10,934 nucleotides of DNA from Desulfotignum sp. (GTDB lineage Bacteria; Desulfobacterota; Desulfobacteria; Desulfobacterales; Desulfobacteraceae), in the NCBI GenBank assembly GCA_021737445.1, contig JAIPDY010000094.1:1-10934 (forward strand), written 5' to 3'. Within the stretch, counting starts at the first letter, position 1. The number at the start of each line of letters is the position of its first letter. Made by a program: the position numbers and the translations under genes. Under the pieces are notes generated by a model. It had not been told where the DNA came from and searched no databases. It saw only the letters and a program-made list of their open reading frames with translations. This document shows positions 1 to 5,504 of the stretch, piece by piece.

Positions 1-431
1 GCGATCTCATTCTGGTTTTTGGTGGGTTTGGTAAGGGCTTCCAGGCTTTCGGTAATTTTTGCAACCGCCTTGTCAATCCCCCGTTTGATCCCCATGGGGT
101 TGTTGCCTGCCACCACCAGTTTCTGGCCTTCTTCATAAATAGCCCGGGCCAGCACCGTTGCTGTGGTGGTACCGTCTCCTGCCATATCAGATGTTTTGGA
201 AGAAACCTCCTTGACCATCTGGGCACCCATGTTTTCAAATTTATCTTCCAGATCGATCTCCTTGGCAACGGTCACCCCGTCTTTGGTAACTGTGGGAGAT
301 CCCCAGGATTTTTCAATTACCACGTTTCTGCCTTTGGGTCCCAGGGTTACAACAACAGCATCTGCCAGCGCTTTAACACCTTTAAGCATTGCTTCGCGTG
401 CTTTTGCATCATATTTAATTTCTTTGGCCAT
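1..431 (-). CDS. groEL: 60-kDa chaperonin GroEL, N-terminal part (runs off left edge)
   Basis: Large subunit of the ATP-driven chaperonin, which folds cytosolic proteins inside a double ring capped by GroES. The first 143 residues are visible and begin MAKEIKYDAKAREAMLKGVK, a textbook GroEL start. The equatorial ATPase signatures TLGPKGRNV (about residues 29-37) and GDGTTT (about 85-90) are intact. The full protein is normally about 545 residues, so roughly three quarters of it lies beyond the window. The ATG at 429-431 follows a GGAG about 10 nt upstream in the mRNA. It lies 70 nt downstream of groES on the same strand, and the gap holds a heptamer repeat array. Identity is essentially certain; this is a cut at the window edge, not a broken gene. 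Confidence 0.98.
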   Translation of the reverse strand, partial: MAKEIKYDAKAREAMLKGVKALADAVVVTLGPKGRNVVIEKSWGSPTVTKDGVTVAKEIDLEDKFENMGAQMVKEVSSKTSDMAGDGTTTATVLARAIYEEGQKLVVAGNNPMGIKRGIDKAVAKITESLEALTKPTKNQNEI

Positions 432-450
432 TTTACATCATCTCCATATG

Positions 451-501
451 TTTTGGGTATTTGGTTTTGGGTATTGGGTATTAGGTTTTGAGTATCAGGG
501 G
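451..501. repeat. Tandem heptamer array between groES and groEL
   Basis: Read on the plus strand, positions 451-499 divide into seven consecutive 7-mers: TTTTGGG, TATTTGG, TTTTGGG, TATTGGG, TATTAGG, TTTTGAG, TATCAGG, followed by GG. The consensus is about T(A/T)TTGGG. The array fills most of the 70-nt groES-groEL gap. The groESL mRNA carries the C-rich complement, so the template DNA strand holds four runs of three or more G (455-457, 469-471, 476-478, 498-501). The periodicity is visible directly; any function is unknown. Confidence 0.75.
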
Positions 502-789
502 TTATTCGATAATTCCCAGTACGTCATCCTGGCGCAGGATCAGATAATCCTCTCCGTCGATTTTTACGTCAGTGCCGCCGTATTTGCTGAACAGCACCCG
601 GTCCCCGACTTTTACATCCATGGGCAGCAGTTTGCCGTCTTCACCCATACGCCCGTTACCGGTGGCTACTACTTTGCCTTCTGCCGGTTTTTCCTTGGCA
701 GTGTCAGGGATGATGATACCTCCCTTGGTTTTTTCATCTTCTGCCACACGCTGAACCAGGATTCTGTCACTCAGTGGTCTCAAACTCAT
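502..789 (-). CDS. groES: 10-kDa co-chaperonin GroES
   Basis: Heptameric lid of the GroEL chamber, acting in the cytoplasm. It is 95 residues, the normal family length. It starts MSLRPLSDRILVQRV, has a mobile-loop segment rich in Gly and Ile (about 16-32, including KTKGGIIIPD), a roof segment, and the conserved C-terminal VLFSKYGG and YLILRQDDVLGIIE stretches. The ATG at 787-789 is preceded in the mRNA by AAGGAG about 10 nt upstream. It lies between fmdB upstream and groEL downstream, all on the minus strand, so it is presumably cotranscribed from the promoter ahead of fmdB. I found no CIRCE operator (TTAGCACTC/GAGTGCTAA) in front of it. Confidence 0.98.
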   Translation of the reverse strand: MSLRPLSDRILVQRVAEDEKTKGGIIIPDTAKEKPAEGKVVATGNGRMGEDGKLLPMDVKVGDRVLFSKYGGTDVKIDGEDYLILRQDDVLGIIE

Positions 790-811
790 GATGCAATTCT
801 CCTTTTAATGT

Positions 812-842
812 TGGTTATTTACTTGTTTTTAATGGTTATTTA
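812..842. repeat. 10-nt direct repeat, 21-nt period, between fmdB and groES
   Basis: TGGTTATTTA occurs exactly twice on the plus strand, at 812-821 and 833-842, with start points 21 nt apart (about two helical turns). Both copies lie in the 63-nt gap between the fmdB stop and the groES start. In mRNA sense the repeat reads TAAATAACCA. It could be a protein or RNA binding site, or chance in AT-rich DNA. Confidence 0.4.
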
Positions 843-852
843 TCAACGTCTG

Positions 853-1131
853 CTATTTGGAATCATCTTTTTTTGGTTTTTCAGATGCTTTTGCACACGT
901 TGTCTGCGGTGATGCGGATTGTGATTTTTCCGGGCCGTCTGTCTGGTTTTTTGTGCCGCCGTAATCGGTGACATACCATCCGGAACCCTTTAAGTGAAAA
1001 GAACTGTGAGAAATCATTTTCTTAAGCGGACCCTTGCACTGGGGACATTCTGCCAGAGGGGGGTCTGAAATTTTCTGAAACGCTTCCTCAATGCGTTTGC
1101 AAACTGAACATTGGTACTCATAAACCGGCAT
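853..1131 (-). CDS. FmdB-family zinc-ribbon protein
   Basis: Small FmdB/CxxC_CxxC_SSSS-family protein of 92 residues. It begins MPVYEYQCSVCKRIEE, the family hallmark, and has two CxxC knuckles (C8/C11 and C29/C32) expected to bind one zinc. The conserved GSGWYVTDY stretch follows at about 49-57. The tail from about residue 60 is low-complexity, rich in Lys, Ser and Pro, and probably disordered. The name comes from a proposed regulator of formamidase genes; the actual role in sulfate reducers is not established. The ATG at 1129-1131 has AAGGGAG about 8 nt upstream. It is the first gene of a probable fmdB-groES-groEL transcript, which hints at a stress or protein-homeostasis link (inference). 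The family call is firm; the function is unknown. Confidence 0.9.
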   Translation of the reverse strand: MPVYEYQCSVCKRIEEAFQKISDPPLAECPQCKGPLKKMISHSSFHLKGSGWYVTDYGGTKNQTDGPEKSQSASPQTTCAKASEKPKKDDSK

Positions 1132-1180
1132 TTTTTATCTCTCCCTTGTAAGCGTAAATGACTGCTTGAAAATCACAGAT

Positions 1181-1208
1181 AAAATAACAAGTCTTTTTTC
1201 CATGTCAA
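1181..1208 (-). promoter_or_regulatory. Sigma70-like promoter of fmdB-groES-groEL
   Basis: On the minus strand, a perfect -35 TTGACA (1203-1208) is followed after 16 nt by TATTTT (1181-1186). This puts the transcription start near 1174 and gives a leader of about 40 nt before the fmdB ATG. It lies in the 109-nt gap between the HELVH gene and fmdB. It matches neither the classical sigma32 -10 nor CIRCE, so heat control, if any, is not evident from this site. Confidence 0.6.
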
Positions 1209-1240
1209 GGCCATGGTTTTTGAAAAATTTTATCACGGGG

Positions 1241-1822
1241 TCACTGGCCATGGACCAGGCGCCATTGTTCAAAAAAATCAAATATTTGGTCCAGGCCGTC
1301 CATGGCAACCGGCTGCAATATTCCATAGGTGAGGTGATGTACTTTTCTTTCTTCGGCCAGTGTCACAGATGCTTCTGATGCATATTCATACCGGTGGCTG
1401 AATTGCAGAAACCGGACCACATGCACCAGTTCATGCACCAGTACATATAATAAGAAAGGAAACAGCACAATGTGCTGATGGGCCGACACTGTCCTGAGGA
1501 TGGCCGGATCCTGGAGACACACCGTATACAGACTGAACCGGGAAGATCCCAGGGGCACATCGGTTTTTTGTCCCTCATATTTAACCACCTGGGCAAACGG
1601 TCCTGAAACCTGTTCATGAAAAGCCAGGTCCCGGGCAGTCTTGATATCATAGCGGTTTTTAAGCCACTGGCTGGAGGACAACTTGTAATGGTTGTTCACC
1701 AGATCTTCGCATATCAATGCGGCCCGGTCCACCTCTTCAAGCTCATGTGCATTAAAATACCGGTCTGTTCTCATTTTATCGGTTTTCATACCAGACCCGG
1801 ACAAAAAAAAATGGACATTCAC
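1241..1822 (-). CDS. Unrecognised protein with HELVH (HExxH) zincin-like motif
   Basis: I do not recognise the family. The reading frame gives 193 residues. A helix-like segment FLLYVLVHELVHVVRF (about 123-138) carries HELVH (H130, E131, H134), the HExxH pattern of zinc metalloproteases. Acidic residues at E150 and E158, E159 could supply a third metal ligand, as in gluzincins (inference). H162 and H163 follow closely. There is no signal peptide, and the segment before the motif is hydrophobic but too short and interrupted to call a membrane span. The start is uncertain: the first ATG (1820-1822) is very close to the predicted transcription start and lacks a good ribosome site. ATGs at codon 12 (1789) and codon 17 (1774) are alternatives. 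It diverges from the bS22-like gene and precedes fmdB by 109 nt. Peptidase activity is a guess from the motif alone. Confidence 0.7.
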   Translation of the reverse strand: MNVHFFLSGSGMKTDKMRTDRYFNAHELEEVDRAALICEDLVNNHYKLSSSQWLKNRYDIKTARDLAFHEQVSGPFAQVVKYEGQKTDVPLGSSRFSLYTVCLQDPAILRTVSAHQHIVLFPFLLYVLVHELVHVVRFLQFSHRYEYASEASVTLAEERKVHHLTYGILQPVAMDGLDQIFDFFEQWRLVHGQ

Positions 1823-1847
1823 CCGGATGTTATGCTAAGGTTATAAT
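1818..1847 (+). promoter_or_regulatory. Promoter for the bS22-like gene
   Basis: A perfect TATAAT lies at 1842-1847. TTCACC at 1818-1823 (4 of 6 to TTGACA) sits 18 nt upstream. A start near 1854 gives a leader of about 44 nt, ending in an A-rich stretch and a very strong ribosome site. The -10 is convincing; the -35 is weaker. Confidence 0.45.
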
Positions 1848-1867
1848 TTAGTCTGATACCATGTAAA
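1840..1867 (-). promoter_or_regulatory. Promoter for the HELVH gene, overlapping the divergent bS22 promoter
   Basis: On the minus strand TTTACA (1862-1867; 5 of 6 to TTGACA) is followed after 16 nt by TATAAC (1840-1845; 5 of 6 to TATAAT). The -10 overlaps the -10 of the opposing bS22-like promoter. The predicted start near 1833 would leave only about 10 nt of leader before the first ATG. Confidence 0.45.
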
Positions 1868-1881
1868 ATATAAAAAAAAAC

Positions 1882-1893
1882 AAAGGAGGTGAT
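1882..1893 (+). promoter_or_regulatory. Full-length Shine-Dalgarno of the bS22-like gene
   Basis: AAAGGAGGTGAT is a 12-nt perfect complement to the usual bacterial 16S rRNA 3' tail. GGAGG (1885-1889) ends 8 nt before the TTG at 1898-1900. This spacing decides the TTG start over the internal ATG at codon 12 of the same frame. Confidence 0.85.
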
Positions 1894-1897
1894 TTTT

Positions 1898-1993
1898 TTG
1901 AGCAGTGTTATTAAAAAGAGAAGAAAAAAGATGCGCAAACATAAACACAGAAAGCTTCTTGCCAAAACACGGCACCAGAGAAAAAAGAAATAG
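1898..1993 (+). CDS. bS22/mS38-like small ribosomal protein (AURKAIP1/COX24 domain)
   Basis: A 31-residue protein starting at TTG: MSSVIKKRRKKMRKHKHRKL, then LAKTRHQRKKK. Seventeen of 31 residues are Lys or Arg and three more are His. The xSSVIKKRRKKMxKHKHRKLLxKTRxQRxK pattern is that of the AURKAIP1/COX24 (DUF1713) domain. Relatives include mycobacterial small-subunit protein bS22 and mitochondrial mS38. From those, it should be a short helix bound to 16S rRNA in the 30S subunit; this is family knowledge, not shown here. It has its own promoter, an exceptionally strong ribosome site and a near-perfect terminator, so it looks like a well-expressed monocistronic gene. The weak TTG start may offset the very strong Shine-Dalgarno. 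It is easily missed because of its length and start codon. Confidence 0.88.
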   Translation: MSSVIKKRRKKMRKHKHRKLLAKTRHQRKKK

Positions 1994-2002
1994 GCGTTTT
2001 CC

Positions 2003-2051
2003 TTCGGGCGTATCAGGTTGCAGTTTTCACCTGATACGCCCGAATTTTTTT
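2003..2051 (+). terminator. Strong rho-independent terminator after the bS22-like gene
   Basis: A perfect 16-bp stem (2003-2018 TTCGGGCGTATCAGGT with 2029-2044) and a 10-nt loop are followed by seven T (2045-2051). It begins 9 nt after the bS22-like stop. Read from the other side the stem has no T-tract, so it is mainly a plus-strand terminator, though the hairpin also sits just past the end of hflC. Confidence 0.93.
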
Positions 2052-2065
2052 GCGCTTTTTTTGAC

Positions 2066-3037
2066 TTATCTGCTTTTGTCGCCCTTCATAAACTGCATCA
2101 GATCTGAATCTGTGGACAAAATCAATGTGCTGTCTTTTTCCAGGGCATTTGCATACAGGTCCATGGTCTTTAAAAACGCATAGAATCCCGGATCTTTTCC
2201 ATAAGCTGCCGCATAAATGCGCGATGCTTCCGCATCTGCCTTACCTTTTGTGGTCTGGGCGGTCTTATAGGCTTCCGACTTGATCACCTGAAGGTCTTTT
2301 TCCTTTTCACCCCGGATATTACTGGCCTCTCCCCTGCCTTCAGCCCGAAATTTTTCAGCAATCTGGTTCCGCTCAGCGATCATCCGGTCATAAACAGACC
2401 GCCTGACACTGTCGATATAATTGATGCGCTTGATCTTCACATCCACCAGCTCGATGCCGAACTCTTCCAGTTTTTCTTTTGCCTGGGCCACAATGCGGCG
2501 GGTCACTTCATCCCGGCCCAGATTCACGGTATACCTGACCTGTCTAGGCCGTTCCTCTTCCAGCTGTTTCTCAGTGTCAATGCCGAACCCCTCAAAAGTA
2601 TCCATGGGCCGGTCTGTGTTGCGCACAATCTCAGCCAGAGGATAGGAACTGATCAGATTCCGGGTGGCAGGATCAATGAGATCATCCAGCCTTTTAAGGG
2701 CTGAAAATTGATCCTTCACCGTCTGAAAATAGGTCAAAGGATCTGTAATTCTCCACCGGGCAAAGGTATCTACCCAGATATAGGTCTTGTCCCGTGTGGG
2801 AATCTGGCCGGGGGTGCCGTCCCATTCCAGCAGGTTTTTAGGGAAAAAATTGGTTTTCTGGATAAACGGTGTTTTAAAATGCAGCCCCGGCTCCAGCACC
2901 GGTTGTCCTGTTATCCGGCCGAACTGGGTGATGACCACCTGTTCGGTTTCATCCACCACAAATGCGGCATCGTAAACGACCACTGCCAGTATGACCAAAA
3001 CCGCCACACCCAATACTTTTAATTGCTGCTGATTCAT
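2066..3037 (-). CDS. hflC: FtsH protease modulator HflC
   Basis: Membrane-anchored SPFH/band-7 protein that with HflK forms a large complex around the FtsH protease and modulates its access to membrane substrates. It has 323 residues, near the usual HflC length. A single N-terminal membrane anchor (about residues 8-25, LGVAVLVILAVVVYDAAF) is followed by the SPFH domain with the typical EQVVITQFGRITG and LEPGLHFKTPF stretches. Next comes a charged coiled-coil region with RAEGRGEASNIRGEKEKD and the KGKADAEASRIYAAAYGKDPGFYAF segment. It lies 3 nt behind hflK; its AGGTGAG ribosome site (3044-3050) is embedded in the last hflK codons, so translation is probably coupled. No dedicated minus-strand terminator is seen. 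Confidence 0.97.
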   Translation of the reverse strand: MNQQQLKVLGVAVLVILAVVVYDAAFVVDETEQVVITQFGRITGQPVLEPGLHFKTPFIQKTNFFPKNLLEWDGTPGQIPTRDKTYIWVDTFARWRITDPLTYFQTVKDQFSALKRLDDLIDPATRNLISSYPLAEIVRNTDRPMDTFEGFGIDTEKQLEEERPRQVRYTVNLGRDEVTRRIVAQAKEKLEEFGIELVDVKIKRINYIDSVRRSVYDRMIAERNQIAEKFRAEGRGEASNIRGEKEKDLQVIKSEAYKTAQTTKGKADAEASRIYAAAYGKDPGFYAFLKTMDLYANALEKDSTLILSTDSDLMQFMKGDKSR

Positions 3038-3040
3038 ATA

Positions 3041-4111
3041 TTACTCACCTTTTTGAAGAAATCTGTCCTGAAGTGCTGACGCGCCCTCCCCCATGTTCAA
3101 CAGGGGAAGCATATTTTTCTGGTCCGCATCAATGATATATTTGGCCCCGATTTTCGGCAAAACCTCCTGCATGGTTTCAAGGTACATGCGCTTGCGGGTG
3201 ACATCCCGGGCCAGGTCATAAGCCTCATACACCGCCAGAAATTTAGCGGCATCACCCTGGGCCCGGTTCACCCGGTCAATGGCATACCCTTCCGCATCCT
3301 TGATCACACGCTGGGCTTCACCCCTGGCCAGGGGAACCGCTTTGTTGTATTCTTCTCTGGCCTTGTAAATGGTCTGCTCTTTTTCCTGGATAGCCTGGTT
3401 CACCTGGTTGAATGAGGCCTGCACCGGTTCAGGCACATTGGTTTTTTTCATCTCGATGTTTACAATGGCAATACCGGCTCTGGCATTATCCAGCTCTTTT
3501 TGCAGACTCTCCCGGGCAGCCATTGCGATCTCCGCCCTTTTGGTGATCACTTCATTGATGCTGCGATCCCCCACAACCGTGCGCATGGTGGCCTCAGACA
3601 TATTGCGAAGCAAAGAGGTCACATCTTTTACATTGAACAGATAGGCCCGGGGGTCTGCCCGCCGGTACTGGACGATCCAGGGTACCACAGCCACGTTCAG
3701 ATCACCGGTGAGCATCAACGATGATTCTGAAGCAGATCCGTATCCCGTGGTCTGCACGGCACTGACTCCGAACTCTTCGGTTTCAGGGGTCCTGACATTG
3801 ACCTTTGTGACTTTTTCAATGCCTGAAGGCAGTTTAAAGTTCAAACCTGGCTGGGCAAGCCGGCTGAATTTGCCAAACCGCTGGATAACGCCCACCTCGC
3901 TTCTGTCCACCGTGAAAAAAATGGAAGACCCCAGGTACAGCACCAGCAGAACAATGATCACAAGAAAAATTCCGGGAAATTTAAACCCCTTGAATTTATT
4001 TAAAATTTCATCCATCTGCGGCGGCCTTGGCATGCCGGGGCCACCGCTGCCGCCCTTGTTTTGTTCATATTTCTGCTGATTTTCTCTCAGCTTTTCCCAA
4101 TCCCAATTCAT
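3041..4111 (-). CDS. hflK: FtsH protease modulator HflK
   Basis: Partner of HflC in the periplasm-facing HflKC cage around FtsH. It has 356 residues. The N terminus (1-35) is hydrophilic, with a Gly/Pro-rich stretch (about 20-31) typical of HflK. One membrane segment follows (about 45-67, FPGIFLVIIVLLVLYLGSSI), then the SPFH domain beginning DRSEVGVIQRFGKFSRLAQPGL. The C-terminal half holds a long Ala/Glu/Arg-rich coiled coil (QAIQEKEQTIYKAREEYN, ARGEAQRVIKDAEGYA) and the family segment FLAVYEAYDLARDVTRKRMYLETM. The ATG at 4109-4111 has AGGAACG about 9 nt upstream. It is the first gene of the two-gene hflKC operon. Confidence 0.97.
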   Translation of the reverse strand: MNWDWEKLRENQQKYEQNKGGSGGPGMPRPPQMDEILNKFKGFKFPGIFLVIIVLLVLYLGSSIFFTVDRSEVGVIQRFGKFSRLAQPGLNFKLPSGIEKVTKVNVRTPETEEFGVSAVQTTGYGSASESSLMLTGDLNVAVVPWIVQYRRADPRAYLFNVKDVTSLLRNMSEATMRTVVGDRSINEVITKRAEIAMAARESLQKELDNARAGIAIVNIEMKKTNVPEPVQASFNQVNQAIQEKEQTIYKAREEYNKAVPLARGEAQRVIKDAEGYAIDRVNRAQGDAAKFLAVYEAYDLARDVTRKRMYLETMQEVLPKIGAKYIIDADQKNMLPLLNMGEGASALQDRFLQKGE

Positions 4112-4164
4112 AAAATTACGTTCCTGTTAATTGTTTGGTGAAAAAAATGGTTGATGAACTTTAT

Positions 4165-4193
4165 AACATAATGATCCAATATATAGTTATCAA
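4165..4193 (-). promoter_or_regulatory. Probable promoter of hflK-hflC
   Basis: On the minus strand TTGATA (4188-4193) is followed after 17 nt by TATGTT (4165-4170), with a further TATAAA just downstream. A start near 4158 gives a leader of about 47 nt. The -35 is 5 of 6 and the -10 4 of 6 to consensus, so this is reasonable but not strong. Confidence 0.45.
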
Positions 4194-4225
4194 CCCCAAA
4201 ACGCAATATTTTTCGGTGTATTCCC

Positions 4226-4303
4226 GGAGGCAGATATGATAAACATACAAAAAAAGAAGCAGTTCCACACAGATTCAGTATGACAAGAGACGACACAAGA
4301 TGA
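4226..4303 (+). promoter_or_regulatory. Two chained mini-ORFs leading into dciA
   Basis: A good GGAGG (4226-4230) lies 5 nt before an ATG at 4236, which opens a 15-codon ORF (MINIQKKKQFHTDSV, stop TGA 4281-4283). That stop overlaps, as ATGA, an ATG at 4280 opening a 7-codon ORF (MTRDDTR, stop TGA 4301-4303). That stop in turn overlaps, again as ATGA, the dciA ATG at 4300. The dciA start itself has only a poor GAGA-type ribosome site. The arrangement suggests ribosomes load at 4226 and are handed down by termination-reinitiation (inference). Peptide products may be irrelevant. Confidence 0.4.
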
Positions 4304-4620
4304 CAAAGAACAAAGGCCCGCACAAACTTATTCACATAAGTGATATCCTCAAAACCGCTTTGAAAAAATACCGGCCTGCCAGGGACACGGACATGACACA
4401 GATCTGGGATATCTGGGACACTGCTGTGGGAAAACCTGTTTCCATGAATGCCAAACCCCACACCTTTAAAGACGGGGTACTCATTGTCAATGTGGCCAGT
4501 TCATCCTGGATTCACCAGCTCAAATTTTTAGAAAAACAGATGATATCCAATATCAATAAACAGATGGACAGACCTCTGGTCTGCCAGATCCGGTTTAAAA
4601 TTGGAAAAATACACAGCTGA
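4300..4620 (+). CDS. DciA-like DUF721 protein (putative replicative-helicase loader)
   Basis: DUF721-family protein of 106 residues. In bacteria lacking DnaC or DnaI, DciA proteins of this family interact with the DnaB helicase and help load it; this role is family knowledge. The sequence shows the domain's usual core: an N-terminal basic helix (ISDILKTALKKYR), WDIWDTAVGKPVSMNAKPHTFKDGVLIVNVASSSWIHQLKFLEKQMISNIN (quoted here only by its ends: WDIWDTAVG at about 36-44 and ISNIN at about 82-86), then a C-terminal strand. The VASSSWIHQL segment is the most diagnostic. It is short compared with many DciA proteins and lacks their disordered N-terminal extension. It overlaps the following methyltransferase gene by 20 nt. 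Its own ribosome site is weak; see the mini-ORFs just upstream. Confidence 0.82.
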   Translation: MTKNKGPHKLIHISDILKTALKKYRPARDTDMTQIWDIWDTAVGKPVSMNAKPHTFKDGVLIVNVASSSWIHQLKFLEKQMISNINKQMDRPLVCQIRFKIGKIHS

Positions 4621-5323
4621 TACCCTGTTTGACCCGCCCCTGACACTGTTTCAACCGAAAACAGGGTACCGGTTTTCCCTGGATCCTTTGATTCTGGCCT
4701 CCCACATCCACCCGGGTTTTGAAAACAAAATCATGGAGATCGGCTGCGGCTGCGGCATCATATCCCTGATTCTGGGCACCCGGCATCCGGATCTCCGGAT
4801 CACAGGCGTTGAAATCCAGAAAACCCTGGCACATCTGGCAAAAAAAAACACTGAATACAACCATCTGTCCGGCCGGATCAAAATTTTGCACCAGGATATC
4901 CGGACCGTTGCCGGTTCTGATATTAAAGCACCGGTTGATATCATTGTTTCCAATCCGCCTTACCGGAAAAGGGCTGCCGGAAGACAGAACCCGGATATGG
5001 GCCGGGCCCTGGCCCGGCATGAAATCACCCTGGATATCTTCACCCTGGTGCGCAGGGCTGATCTGTTTTTAACTCCCAGAGGACGGCTCTGCCTGATTTT
5101 TCCGGCAGCCCGCACCGATGAACTCACAACCGCTCTTAACACCTTTGGCTTTCAGACAGGCTGGATACGTTTTGTTCATTTTCTGCCCATGGATGAGCCC
5201 GGCAGAATTCTGGTCAGTGCCTGCAGAACCGGGGACAAACAGATCACCTGCCGGCCGCCCCTGTACCTGTACCACAGGGACGGCACTCCCACAGAAGAGC
5301 ATGCAGCACTTTTCCAATGGTGA
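4601..5323 (+). CDS. TrmN6-like class I SAM-dependent methyltransferase
   Basis: 240-residue methyltransferase of the small-domain/COG4123 type, likely an N6-adenine tRNA methylase related to TrmN6 (A37 of tRNA-Val in E. coli). The SAM-binding motif IMEIGCGCGIISLIL lies at about 44-58 and an acidic residue at the end of strand 2 (GVEIQ, E71). The catalytic NPPY at about 118-121 is the N6-amine signature. RFSLDPLILASHI near the N terminus is also typical of the family. The start is TTG at 4601, inside the end of dciA, with no clear ribosome site, so it probably relies on coupling to dciA; the exact start is unsure. Methyltransferase activity is confident; the specific tRNA target is inferred. 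Confidence 0.85.
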   Translation: MEKYTADTLFDPPLTLFQPKTGYRFSLDPLILASHIHPGFENKIMEIGCGCGIISLILGTRHPDLRITGVEIQKTLAHLAKKNTEYNHLSGRIKILHQDIRTVAGSDIKAPVDIIVSNPPYRKRAAGRQNPDMGRALARHEITLDIFTLVRRADLFLTPRGRLCLIFPAARTDELTTALNTFGFQTGWIRFVHFLPMDEPGRILVSACRTGDKQITCRPPLYLYHRDGTPTEEHAALFQW

Positions 5324-5349
5324 TTTCTGCTCACAGGGGTGTTTAATCC

Positions 5350-5378
5350 TTGACACCGGGGTAAAAAGATACTATTTT
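5350..5378 (+). promoter_or_regulatory. Strong promoter of tRNA-Ser and the dnaX operon
   Basis: A perfect TTGACA (5350-5355), a 17-nt spacer and TATTTT (5373-5378) predict a start near 5385, about 13 nt before the tRNA 5' end. It lies in the gap after the methyltransferase gene and is the only good promoter seen ahead of dnaX. Confidence 0.7.
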
Positions 5379-5397
5379 TCTCTGATTAATTGACTGC

Positions 5398-5488
<91 letters not shown>

Positions 5489-5504
5489 CATCACACCGGA
5501 CACC

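Noticed and set aside
163..912. Long plus-strand open frame of 249 codons across groEL and groES
   Set aside because: It is antisense to GroEL, GroES and FmdB, whose families are certain, and its translation is low-complexity with no recognisable domain. It is open by chance.
790..1240. Search for a CIRCE/HrcA operator or a classical sigma32 promoter ahead of groES or fmdB
   Set aside because: No TTAGCACTC/GAGTGCTAA arms and no CCCCAT-type -10 were found; only a sigma70-like promoter is visible.
1905..2183. Plus-strand open frame of 92 codons overlapping the bS22-like gene
   Set aside because: It is out of frame with the bS22-like gene, runs through the terminator hairpin and into antisense hflC, and has no ribosome site of its own.
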